Shown here: positions 29,383 to 37,531 of the stretch, piece by piece
How the letters are laid out: every line of letters starts with the position of its first letter
How positions within the stretch are numbered: the stretch's first letter is position 1
From: Maritimibacter alkaliphilus HTCC2654
GTDB taxonomy: Bacteria > Pseudomonadota > Alphaproteobacteria > Rhodobacterales > Rhodobacteraceae
Reading direction: 5' to 3'
Assembly: GCF_000152805.1 (NCBI RefSeq)
Contig: NZ_CH902578.1
Span: forward strand, 3,814,648-3,878,647
Length of the DNA: 64,000 bases
Made by a program: the position numbers and the translations under genes
Notes under the pieces: generated by a model
What the model saw: only the letters and a program-made list of their open reading frames with translations
What the model was told of the DNA's origin: nothing
The model's database searches: none

Positions 29383-30590
29383 CCCGCGCCTTTCTTGTCG
29401 TGCTGGACAGCGTCGGGATCGGCGGCGCGCCGGATGCGGATGCGTTCTTCAACGACGGCACGCCGGATACGGGGGCGAACACGGTCGGTCATATCGCCGA
29501 AGCCTGTGCCGAGGGCCGGGCGGACGACGGGCGCGAAGGGGCGCTGATGATGCCGAACCTCGACCGGCTCGGGTTGGGTATGGCGGTCAAGCTCGCCTCG
29601 GGCCTGATCGCGCCGGGTCTGGGGGCCGAGCCGTGGGGCGCGTGGGGCGCGGCGACCGAGGTGTCCAAGGGCAAGGACACGCCATCGGGACATTGGGAGC
29701 TTGCGGGCGTGCCGGTGCCCTTCGACTGGACCTACTTCCCGGATGAGGAACCCGCGTTCCCGCCCGAGATCACGGCGGCGATCTGCAAGGCGGCGGGTGT
29801 CGACGGCATCCTCGGCGACAAGCACGCCAGCGGCACGGTCATTCTGGACGAACTGGGGGCCGAGCACATGCGCACCGGCCTGCCGATCTGCTACACGAGC
29901 GCGGACAGCGTGCTTCAGATCGCCGCGCATGAAGAGGCGTTCGGGCTGGAACGGCTTTATGCGCTGTGTGAGGCGATTGCGCCGATGTTGCATGAGCGGC
30001 GGGTGGGGCGTGTGATCGCCCGGCCTTTCCTTGGTGACGCCGAAACGGGGTTCGAGCGCACAGTGAACCGCCGCGATTTCGCGCTGGCCGCCCCCGAGCC
30101 GACCCTTCTGGACTGGGTCTATGACGCGGGCCGCCCGATGCACGCGGTGGGCAAGATCGGGGACATCTTCGCGCACCGGGGCGTCACGGATAACGCCAAG
30201 GGCACGGACGAGGCGCTGATGGAGGCGTTGATCGGCTTGGCCGACACCGCCGAGGATGGCAGCCTGACCTTCGCGAATTTCGTGGAGTTCGACTCGAAAT
30301 ACGGGCACCGGCGCAATGTGGCGGGCTATGCCCGGCACCTCGAATGGTTCGACGCGCAGTTGCATCGGTTCTTCGACAGGATGAAGCCCGGCGATCTGGT
30401 GATCTTCACCGCCGATCACGGCAACGATCCGACATGGGTCGGGACCGACCACACGCGGGAGCGGGTGCCGGTGTTGTGCCACGGGATCGGGACGCGCAAG
30501 CTGGGCCAGATCGGCTTCGCCGACGTGGCGGCGAGCGTGGCGGATCATCTCGGGCTCGACCAGCGCGGGGCGGGGAGGTCGTTTCTGTGA
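29379..30590 (+). CDS. deoB: Phosphopentomutase
   Basis: 403 residues. An alkaline-phosphatase-superfamily enzyme that interconverts ribose 1- and 5-phosphates (and deoxyribose forms). Metal ligands are in [16 protein letters not shown] (Asp) and [19 protein letters not shown] (Asp, His), and the phospho-acceptor Thr lies in PDTGANT. It starts in the cdd stop (ATGA) and ends overlapping the add GTG. It feeds pentose from nucleoside breakdown into central metabolism. Confidence 0.96.
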   Translation: MTRAFLVVLDSVGIGGAPDADAFFNDGTPDTGANTVGHIAEACAEGRADDGREGALMMPNLDRLGLGMAVKLASGLIAPGLGAEPWGAWGAATEVSKGKDTPSGHWELAGVPVPFDWTYFPDEEPAFPPEITAAICKAAGVDGILGDKHASGTVILDELGAEHMRTGLPICYTSADSVLQIAAHEEAFGLERLYALCEAIAPMLHERRVGRVIARPFLGDAETGFERTVNRRDFALAAPEPTLLDWVYDAGRPMHAVGKIGDIFAHRGVTDNAKGTDEALMEALIGLADTAEDGSLTFANFVEFDSKYGHRRNVAGYARHLEWFDAQLHRFFDRMKPGDLVIFTADHGNDPTWVGTDHTRERVPVLCHGIGTRKLGQIGFADVAASVADHLGLDQRGAGRSFL

Positions 30591-31594
30591 ATTTGCCCGA
30601 AGAGCTTGCCGACGCGATCCGGCGGATGCCCAAGGTGGAACTGCACCACCACATCGAGGGTGCGGCGCCGCCGGCCTTCGTGCGGGGGATGGCCGCCGAG
30701 AAGGGCTTGAACATTTCGAACATTTTCGACGCGCATGGCGCCTATGACTATGCCGATTTCTTGCAGTTTCTCGATGTCTATGAACAGGCGACCAAACCCC
30801 TGACCAGCCCGGAGGATTACGGGCGGCTGACCGTCGCTGTGCTCGAGGAAGCGGCGAAGGACAACGTGATCTACCTCGAAACCTTCATCTCGCCCGCCTT
30901 CTGCGGGGGCGGCGACGTGGCGGCGTGGAAGGAATACCTGCACGCGATCCGCGAGGCTGCGGCGACGGTGCCGGACGTGACGCTCAGGGGCATCATCACG
31001 GCTGTGCGCCATTTCGGCCCGGACGAAGCGAAACGCGCGGCGATCTGCGCGCAGGAGACGGTGGGGTCGTTCATCACCGGCTTCGGCATGGGCGGCGATG
31101 AGAACGCAGGCACGTTCCGCGATTTCACCTATGCCTATGACGCCGCGCGCGAGGCGGGGCTGCGGCTTACCACCCATGCGGGCGAATGGGGTGGACCAAA
31201 GGTGGTGCGCGAGGCGATCGAGGTTCTGAAGGTCGAACGGATCGGGCATGGCGTGCGCTCCATCGAAGATCCGAAGCTGGTGGATTACCTCGCGGCCTCC
31301 GGCGTGGTGCTGGAGGTCTGCCCGCAATCGAACGTCGCGCTGGGCGTCTATCCGTCGACCAAGGCCCACCCGATCCAGAAGCTGCGCAAGGCGGGCGTGA
31401 CGGTCACCGTGTCCACCGATGATCCGCCGTTCTTTCACACCACGATGACGCGTGAGTTCGAGGAATTGGCGCTGGCCTTCGGATGGGACGTTGACGATTT
31501 CCGCGCTCTTGGCATAACCGCCGCCGATGCCGCATTCTGCGACAAGGCCACGCGCGCCGCCCTGAAGTCGAAACTGGAGAAATTCGTTGCCTGA
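30587..31594 (+). CDS. add: Adenosine deaminase
   Basis: 335 residues from a GTG that overlaps the deoB stop (GTGA). Zn ligands HHH in [11 protein letters not shown], the segment [10 protein letters not shown] with His, Glu in the catalytic region, IGHGVRS, and VSTDDPPFF with the Asp pair identify the family. It converts adenosine to inosine; some relatives act on adenine (adenine deaminase), which length and motifs do not fully exclude. Confidence 0.92.
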   Translation: MNLPEELADAIRRMPKVELHHHIEGAAPPAFVRGMAAEKGLNISNIFDAHGAYDYADFLQFLDVYEQATKPLTSPEDYGRLTVAVLEEAAKDNVIYLETFISPAFCGGGDVAAWKEYLHAIREAAATVPDVTLRGIITAVRHFGPDEAKRAAICAQETVGSFITGFGMGGDENAGTFRDFTYAYDAAREAGLRLTTHAGEWGGPKVVREAIEVLKVERIGHGVRSIEDPKLVDYLAASGVVLEVCPQSNVALGVYPSTKAHPIQKLRKAGVTVTVSTDDPPFFHTTMTREFEELALAFGWDVDDFRALGITAADAAFCDKATRAALKSKLEKFVA

Positions 31595-32219
31595 CCATCT
31601 GACCGTCGTCGAACACCCGCTCGTGCAGCACAAACTGACAATCATGCGGGAGAAGGAGACGTCGACGGCGGTGTTCCGGCAGTTGCTCAGGGAAATCTCG
31701 CTTCTGCTCGCCTATGAGGTGACGGGCGATCTGGCCATGACCACCAAGGTCATCGACACGCCGATCACCGAGATGGACGCGCCGACGCTCAAGGGCCGCA
31801 AGCTGGCACTGATTTCGATCCTGCGGGCGGGCAACGGTCTGCTCGACGGGATGCTGGAACTGATCCCCTCGGCCCGCGTGGGGTTCGTGGGGCTTTATCG
31901 CGACGAGGCGACGCTGGAGCCGGTGCAGTATTATTTCAAAGTGCCCGAATACCTCGACGAACGCGTGGTGATCGCGGTCGATCCGATGCTGGCCACCGGG
32001 AACTCGTCCGTCGCGGCGATCGACCTTCTGAAAAAGGCCGGGGCCAAGGATATCCGGTTCCTGTGTCTGCTGGCGGCACCCGAAGGCGTGGCGCGCATGA
32101 AAGAGGCGCATCCGGACGTGCCGATCATCACGGCGGCGCTGGACAAGAAGCTCAATGAAAAAGGGTATATCGTGCCCGGTCTGGGCGATGCGGGCGACCG
32201 GATGTTCGGAACGAAATAG
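31587..32219 (+). CDS. upp: Uracil phosphoribosyltransferase
   Basis: 210 residues. The start is a TTG at 31587 ([17 protein letters not shown] by codon) overlapping the add stop by 8 bp, with GGAGA upstream. It has the conserved [23 protein letters not shown], the PRPP loop [23 protein letters not shown], and the C-terminal uracil-binding [17 protein letters not shown]. It makes UMP from uracil and PRPP. Last gene of the cdd-deoB-add-upp salvage operon. Confidence 0.96.
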   Translation: MPDHLTVVEHPLVQHKLTIMREKETSTAVFRQLLREISLLLAYEVTGDLAMTTKVIDTPITEMDAPTLKGRKLALISILRAGNGLLDGMLELIPSARVGFVGLYRDEATLEPVQYYFKVPEYLDERVVIAVDPMLATGNSSVAAIDLLKKAGAKDIRFLCLLAAPEGVARMKEAHPDVPIITAALDKKLNEKGYIVPGLGDAGDRMFGTK

Positions 32220-32242
32220 CCTGTTTCCAATATCTTGACTGA

Positions 32243-32302
32243 GATTTAGGGTTTCACCCACTGGACAGGCCAAAATCCATCCGCCATGGTGAACCCTAAA
32301 TC
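32243..32302. repeat. Long inverted repeat between upp and the next gene
   Basis: GATTTAGGGTTTCACC (32243-32258) faces GGTGAACCCTAAATC (32288-32302): a 15-bp perfect match apart from one bulged T, with a 29-nt spacer. It ends 20 bp before the ATG at 32322. No T-run follows, so a simple terminator is unlikely. Confidence 0.8.
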
Positions 32303-32321
32303 TAGTGTTGGGGGACACGGT

Positions 32322-33728
32322 ATGAAATTTTTCAAGTATGCAAGTGCCTTGGCCATCGCTGCCACGATGTCCGCCGGAGCCGCCCAGGCCGTCACGCTGG
32401 CCCAAGGGGCCAAGCCCCGCGAAACGCCGCCAGCCGGATACAAGGGCGATGTCTATGTCGACAGCCGTGGATGCGCCTATGCCCGCGCCAACGTGGGCAG
32501 TGCGACCAACTGGGTGCCGCGCCTTTCGCCCAACCGGGGTGAGGTGGTCTGCGGTCTGAACCCGACCTTTGCGGCCGGCAATGCACGCGGTTCGGTCCCC
32601 GCGCCGATCGCGCCGCCCCCGCCGGGCGACGTGGCGACCGCCGCCGCCGCTGCCCCTGCGCCGAGCGCACCGACCACTCAGACTCTGCGCACGCCGAGCC
32701 CGGCACCGTCCCCCACCAACGTGTCCGCAGCCCCGGTCCGCCCGGTCGAGACCCAGCCGCGTCAGGCCGCGTTCCAGACCACCACCGGCCTGTTCGCCAA
32801 TCTGCCGACGCCCAGCCCGGCGCCCGAGCCGTCGAACCTGTCGGCGGGCCGCAACACGTCGAGCGGCACCGATCTGGCGGTCGCGCCGTCGAACAACCGC
32901 CGGATGGAAGTGACCTGTCCCGGCACCACCGGCACGGCCCGCGTGATGATCGGCGGTCGTCAGGTGAACGTGAACTGCGGGGCGAGCGCCACGCAGCCCC
33001 GGCTCTACACGGTTCAGCACACGAACGGCTACACCACCGAACTGGTCGCGACCCCGGCGCCCGTCGTGATGGCGCAGGCCGCGCAGGTCGGCACCTATGG
33101 ACAATACCGCCCATCGGTGCGCGCCACCCCTTATGGCGCCGTCCCGGTGATCCCGAACCCGCCGTCGCCGCGCGTCACGGTGAACCATCCGACCTATCAG
33201 GTCTATGCCGCCACGCCGGACAAGCGAGCGCTGACGACCGCGCCGCGCATGACAATGCAGGACGCCAACATCACCTCGACCTACCGCGTGCCTCACGCGG
33301 GCGAGAGCTATGAGTCCTATATCGCCGACAAGGCGCGCGCCCATGCGCAATCGGGGATCTTCTACGAATACGGGGCCGAGCTTCAGGCACGCCCGCTGCC
33401 GTCGCCGTTCCCGCAGACCGGGGCCGACTACTCGATCAACGGCTATGCCGTGAACCCGCGCTATTCCGGTGTCGAGGTGCCGGACGTCTACAATCCGCGC
33501 GTGCGCTATCACCGGGCACCACAGGTCCAGTCGGCCAACACGGTCTATTCCAACCCGCCGGTCGCGCGCGCCACGCCCGCACCGGCTGTGCCGGAAGGCT
33601 ACCGCGCCGCATGGGACGATGACCGGCTCAACCCGAACCGGGGGCCGCGCACGATTCAGGGCGAGGTGGATATGGTTCAGGTCTGGACCAACACCGTCCC
33701 GCGCAGGCTTATCACCGTCCCGCGCTGA
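32322..33728 (+). CDS. Exported Pro/Ala-rich protein of unknown function
   Basis: 468 residues with signal peptide MKFFKYASALAIAATMSAGAAQA. Residues 28-80 have a small conserved-looking unit (YKGDVYVDSRGCAYARANVG, later NRGEVVCGLNPTF) with two Cys. A long Pro/Ala/Thr-rich linker follows (to about residue 200), then CPGTTGTARVMIGGRQVNVNCG, and a C-terminal Tyr/Pro-rich half with WDDDRLNPNRGP near the end. It is likely a cell-envelope protein. Similar Rhodobacterales proteins have been labelled SPOR-related, but I cannot see a SPOR domain. It ends at a terminator. Confidence 0.75.
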   Translation: MKFFKYASALAIAATMSAGAAQAVTLAQGAKPRETPPAGYKGDVYVDSRGCAYARANVGSATNWVPRLSPNRGEVVCGLNPTFAAGNARGSVPAPIAPPPPGDVATAAAAAPAPSAPTTQTLRTPSPAPSPTNVSAAPVRPVETQPRQAAFQTTTGLFANLPTPSPAPEPSNLSAGRNTSSGTDLAVAPSNNRRMEVTCPGTTGTARVMIGGRQVNVNCGASATQPRLYTVQHTNGYTTELVATPAPVVMAQAAQVGTYGQYRPSVRATPYGAVPVIPNPPSPRVTVNHPTYQVYAATPDKRALTTAPRMTMQDANITSTYRVPHAGESYESYIADKARAHAQSGIFYEYGAELQARPLPSPFPQTGADYSINGYAVNPRYSGVEVPDVYNPRVRYHRAPQVQSANTVYSNPPVARATPAPAVPEGYRAAWDDDRLNPNRGPRTIQGEVDMVQVWTNTVPRRLITVPR

Positions 33729-33751
33729 TCGGGCCGAGACGCGACCTCGGG

Positions 33752-33777
33752 AACCCCGCCCAAGTGGCGGGGTTTTT
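33752..33777. terminator. Terminator between convergent genes
   Basis: AACCCCGCC-CAAGT-GGCGGGGTT with TTTTT at the right is a perfect 9-bp stem. The opposite side has AA before the stem. It lies at the stops of the rightward exported protein and the leftward membrane protein and may serve mainly the rightward one. Confidence 0.85.
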
Positions 33778-34796
33778 CATGTCTCGCAGATGCTTTGCAG
33801 GCTGACCCAGGACGCGTCGGGGAGGAGCGGCTCGGCCGCCGTGACCGGAACCGGGTCGGCCTCGATCAGGGGCAGGGTTGTCTCGCCCGACGGGTCCAGC
33901 GCATAGGCATAGGGTGTGGACCTGAGGCCCGCCGCTTCGAACGCCTTCAAGAGCGCGTCGTTGTCGAGCGGCTCGGCTTCGGCGGTCAGGAGGTGGCGGG
34001 CGTAGTCGTCGAGGACGGCGTCCGAAACCTCGCCCGTCGTCAGGAGTTTCGCGGTGGTCATCAGGCCGGCATGGTCGAGAAGCGCACGCATCGGGTCGGT
34101 CTGACGCGCGCGCAGGTTCTCGGCGAGGATGAAGCCGGCGACCACGTCGGGCTCGTTCTCGTCCACGATCAGGTCGCGGTTCACGAGGATGATGCTGCCT
34201 GGCACGACACGTGCGGTCGCGACCCCGTCGGGAACGACGAGCACGCGCGTGCGGCCGGTGCCGAGCACACGGCGCGTCAACTGGTCGAGGGCGGACTGGC
34301 CGCTCCCGTCGCAGGGGGCGCCCGAGACGCGGCGGATGCGGTTCATGAGCCGGTCCCCGACCTCGGTCCGGGTGGCATCGGGAAGCAGCGCGACGGTCTG
34401 GCGGGTCAGCGTTTCCGGCACCCAAACCAGCGTGGCCGTCACCAGCGCCGCCGCGACGGCCCCGGTCAGGACCAGCCGCACGCGCCCGCTGCGCGGCCTG
34501 CGCCGCGCGATGGCTTTGCGAATACGCTCGATCGCCGCGATCATGTCGTCATCCGAAAGCTCCAGTTCCTCGGCCTCGTCGGCGGCATCCGAGGGCGCAT
34601 AAAGGGCGGGGCGTTTCGAGGGGTTCTTGCGGTGGACGGCGGCGAGCGACCAATGGGCGAGCGCGCGTTCGGCGGTGTCGGTGAGGGTGAGCGTGGCATC
34701 CCCGATGGACACGACCACTTCGACCCGCTGCGCCGCGGGATCGGCGCGCCAAAGGCCGGAGGCTTCGAGCCTGTCGTATTCCTTGAGGGCCGTCAT
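33777..34796 (-). CDS. Membrane-anchored protein with a degenerate M48-like domain
   Basis: 339 residues from ATG 34796 (MTALKEYDRLEASGLW). Residues 1-60 look like a PH-like or cytoplasmic segment. One hydrophobic helix is near residues 110-130 (VRLVLTGAVAAALVTATLVWV). The C-terminal half resembles M48 peptidases (RVVPGSIILVNRDLIVDENEPDVVAGFI), but where HExxH is expected it reads LAENLRA, so the zinc site is lost. A scaffold or pseudo-peptidase role is my inference. Confidence 0.72.
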   Translation of the reverse strand: MTALKEYDRLEASGLWRADPAAQRVEVVVSIGDATLTLTDTAERALAHWSLAAVHRKNPSKRPALYAPSDAADEAEELELSDDDMIAAIERIRKAIARRRPRSGRVRLVLTGAVAAALVTATLVWVPETLTRQTVALLPDATRTEVGDRLMNRIRRVSGAPCDGSGQSALDQLTRRVLGTGRTRVLVVPDGVATARVVPGSIILVNRDLIVDENEPDVVAGFILAENLRARQTDPMRALLDHAGLMTTAKLLTTGEVSDAVLDDYARHLLTAEAEPLDNDALLKAFEAAGLRSTPYAYALDPSGETTLPLIEADPVPVTAAEPLLPDASWVSLQSICET

Positions 34797-34958
34797 GGGG
34801 GCCTGCCGCTGCTCATCTTGTCTGTTTTGCGCAGGATACGCCCCGGCGGCGGTTTTGCAAAGCGGTCGCTCACAAGCGGGGTGCGCGCGGGCGCGCACGC
34901 AGGATTTGCGCCGCCCCGGCAAGGCCGGGCCGTCGCGGTGGCACGCGCCGATGGCGCG

Positions 34959-35005
34959 TCTGGAGGACCAGTCCTCCAGACCTCCTGAAGTATTTCGGAA
35001 ACGAA
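34959..35005 (+). repeat. Dispersed intergenic element, copy 2
   Basis: TCTGGAGGA-CCAG-TCCTCCAGA (34959-34980) is a perfect hairpin followed by CCTCCTGAAGTATTTCGG and AAACGAAGAAG. It matches the layout of copies at 15903, 57245 and 63534. It lies at the 3' side of the leftward membrane gene at 35011. Confidence 0.6.
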
Positions 35006-35010
35006 GAAGA

Positions 35011-35976
35011 TCAGGCGCGTCGGCGTGCGAAGATCAGGATGATCCCACCGATCAGGCTGACGAGAAGGTAGTCTATGAGGGGGATGCGCGCGACTTCTTC
35101 CAGCCGGGTCCAGCCGCGATCGGCATAGACGACGAGCGTCGCGGCGGTGATCGCGAGGCCGAGGATCCAGCGGGCGCGGCGCGACAGGCCCAGACCGTGC
35201 ATCTGGGTGACGACGATGAGGGCCGCGAAGCCGAAGGCGAACATAGGCCAGAAATCCTGACCGCCGACCACCGCGACGATCACGCCGTGGACCAGCACCG
35301 TGCCTTCGAGCACGAAGGTCCACCAGCGGTTCGTGTGGACGCGGGTGAAGATGAAGCTCGCCTGAATGAACAAAAGGAAGGTGTAGAAAAAGCCCCAGAT
35401 GTGGCCCCAGGTCGCCTCCATCGGGTGATACCAGTAGGTGAAGGTCACGGCCCAGGCGAAGTAATAGCCGTGGCTGCGGATGAGGAACGGGCGGGTCGCC
35501 GCGAACCACGATTTGCCCGCGCCGAAGAAAAGGCCGCGCCGGGGTGCTTCGATCAACAGGACGAGCACGAGGACGAGGACCACGGAGCCTTGCGAATACA
35601 TGACCGGCACGTCCTGCGCGAGGCCGTCGTAGAACAGGGCGGTCTGGAGCGCGTGGAGGGTCGCGAAATAGGCGGTTCCGCCGAGCGCCACCCAGTTCAG
35701 CGGGTGCATGGTGGTGCGGTCGCGAAGGCGATCGCGGTTGGTCTGAGCCCACCAGATGAGGCCCCAGATGAAGGCCTGATGCGCGAGGTATCCGCCCCAG
35801 GCGGTCGCGCGGCTCCAGACATCCGGGTCGGGGCGTTTCCACAGATACCAATTGTAGCCCTGATCGGGCGGAAACCGGACCTGCGCGATGAACGGGTGCA
35901 GAAGCTGAATGGCGAGGGCCGCGAGCACGGCGAGCGCGACGGACAGCGCGAAGGGGCGGGCGATGGCGGGTGGCAT
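35011..35976 (-). CDS. Multi-pass membrane protein of unknown function
   Basis: 321 residues. I count about eight or nine hydrophobic segments, from ALSVALAVLAALAIQLLHPF to YLLVSLIGGIILIFARRRA. Notable are several aromatic patches (YNWYLWKRP, FIWGLIWWAQ, YYFAWAVTFTYWYHP) and conserved-looking charged loops. No transporter or enzyme motif is recognised. The start at 35976 is an ATG; spacing to the upstream gene is 197 bp on the opposite strand. Confidence 0.75.
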   Translation of the reverse strand: MPPAIARPFALSVALAVLAALAIQLLHPFIAQVRFPPDQGYNWYLWKRPDPDVWSRATAWGGYLAHQAFIWGLIWWAQTNRDRLRDRTTMHPLNWVALGGTAYFATLHALQTALFYDGLAQDVPVMYSQGSVVLVLVLVLLIEAPRRGLFFGAGKSWFAATRPFLIRSHGYYFAWAVTFTYWYHPMEATWGHIWGFFYTFLLFIQASFIFTRVHTNRWWTFVLEGTVLVHGVIVAVVGGQDFWPMFAFGFAALIVVTQMHGLGLSRRARWILGLAITAATLVVYADRGWTRLEEVARIPLIDYLLVSLIGGIILIFARRRA

Positions 35977-36173
35977 TCTGTGTCCCGGTCTTTTTTGCGA
36001 CTACGCCACGTCGGGCGCGGCGGATCAACCCGGATCATCGCTTTGCCCAATTTGCGGGCAGCCGGGCGCCCGGACCGTCCTGAGGGTGCGGGAAATTTGC
36101 ATAGGTGGCGGGGCTTGCCTAAAACCGAGGCAACGGTCTTGCGGGCCCCGACGCCGCAGGACAGCGTGAGGCC

Positions 36174-37451
36174 ATGGAAGGCGCGGATCCGGGCATGAAC
36201 TACGACAAGATCGACAAGAAGGCCCGCAAGGTTCTGCAAAGCAACGACCGTGGGCTTTACACGGTGCCGACCAAGGGGCTCTATCCCTATCAGTGGAACT
36301 GGGACAGCGCCTTTGCCGCCTGGGGTTTTTCGGTGTTCGATGCCAAGCGCGCCTGGGCCGAGTTGGAGACCCTGTTCCAAGGCCAGTGGGACACCGGAAT
36401 GGTGCCCCATATCGTCTTTCACAAGCAGAGTTTCGGCTATTTCCCCGGCCCCGACGTATGGGACATCAACCGGGTGCCGCATACATCGGGGATCAGCCAG
36501 CCGCCGATCGCGGCGACGATGGCGCGCGCGGTCTACGAGGCCGACAAGCGGTATGGCCGCATTCATATGGAACTGCTCTACGGACGGCTGGTGAGCTGGC
36601 ATCGCTGGTGGATGAAGAACCGGGTCGAAAACGGCATGGTCTGCATCACGCATCCGTGGGAAAGCGGGCGGGACAACGCGCTCGACTGGGATGCGGCGCT
36701 CGTCGGCGTGGACACGAGCGAGGTGGGGGAATACCACCGTTCCGACACCGACCACGTCGATGCCTCGATGCGGCCCTCGAAACTCGACTACGACCGATAT
36801 GTCGCGCTGTTGCAATTGTCCAAGGCGTCGGACTGGAACGAACGCGTCATCGCCGACAAGAGCCCCTTCCGGGTCGCCGACTGCGGCATGACATTCATGT
36901 TCCTGCGCGCGTGCCGAGACCTCCTCCATATCGCGGCGGAGTTCGACATGGGCACGGACGAGATCGAGGGGTGGATCTTCGACCTCAAGCAGGGTGTGAA
37001 AAGCCATTGGAACGAGGCGCGGGGGCACTATGACAGTGTCAACGTCAGGACGGGGGCGTTCACCAACACCCTGACATCGGCCAGTTTTCTGAACTGGTAT
37101 GCAGGCATCCGCGACGACCGGCAGCTAAAGCATCTGCACCGCATTCTGGATCAGGTGCAGTACGGCATTCCGTCGCTCGACCCCGACAATCCGCATTTCG
37201 ACGAACTGAGGTATTGGCGCGGGCCGGTCTGGGGGATGATGAACGCGATCATCGGTATCGGGCTGGCCGAAACCGGGCATACGGTTCTGGCCGAGCGGTT
37301 GCGCAAGGATACGCAGAAACTGATCGCGGAGCACGGGTTCTACGAATATTTCAACCCGGTCGACGGCGCGGCGGCGGGGGGTGGCGAGTTCACGTGGACG
37401 GCCGCGATCTGGCTGACCTGGGCCAGTCCCCATGCCAAGGGGCGGTTCTAG
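36174..37451 (+). CDS. GH63-family glycosidase, glucosyl-/mannosylglycerate hydrolase-like
   Basis: 425 residues. It has the (alpha/alpha)6 features of GH63: YPYQWNWDSAFAAWGF near the start with an acidic residue, ITHPWESGRDNALDWDAAL with the likely general-acid Asp, and GFYEYFNPVDGAAAGGGEFTW with the likely base Glu. These match hydrolases of glucosylglycerate and mannosylglycerate, compatible solutes. Substrate is inferred. There is no signal peptide, so it acts in the cytoplasm. The ATG at 36174 follows GTGAGG; ATG 36195 is an alternative. Confidence 0.82.
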   Translation: MEGADPGMNYDKIDKKARKVLQSNDRGLYTVPTKGLYPYQWNWDSAFAAWGFSVFDAKRAWAELETLFQGQWDTGMVPHIVFHKQSFGYFPGPDVWDINRVPHTSGISQPPIAATMARAVYEADKRYGRIHMELLYGRLVSWHRWWMKNRVENGMVCITHPWESGRDNALDWDAALVGVDTSEVGEYHRSDTDHVDASMRPSKLDYDRYVALLQLSKASDWNERVIADKSPFRVADCGMTFMFLRACRDLLHIAAEFDMGTDEIEGWIFDLKQGVKSHWNEARGHYDSVNVRTGAFTNTLTSASFLNWYAGIRDDRQLKHLHRILDQVQYGIPSLDPDNPHFDELRYWRGPVWGMMNAIIGIGLAETGHTVLAERLRKDTQKLIAEHGFYEYFNPVDGAAAGGGEFTWTAAIWLTWASPHAKGRF

Positions 37452-37531
37452 ACCGTTAGGCGAATCTTCATGCGAAGGTGCGAAGCCTGACTGGAATGGC
37501 ACGGTGACGTGCGGCGTTTCAGGTCAGGCTT

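Noticed and set aside
31404..33512. 700-codon open frame on the minus strand across upp and the exported protein gene
   Set aside because: It is antisense to upp and to a gene with a clear signal peptide; the translation is Arg/His/Gly-rich without domains.
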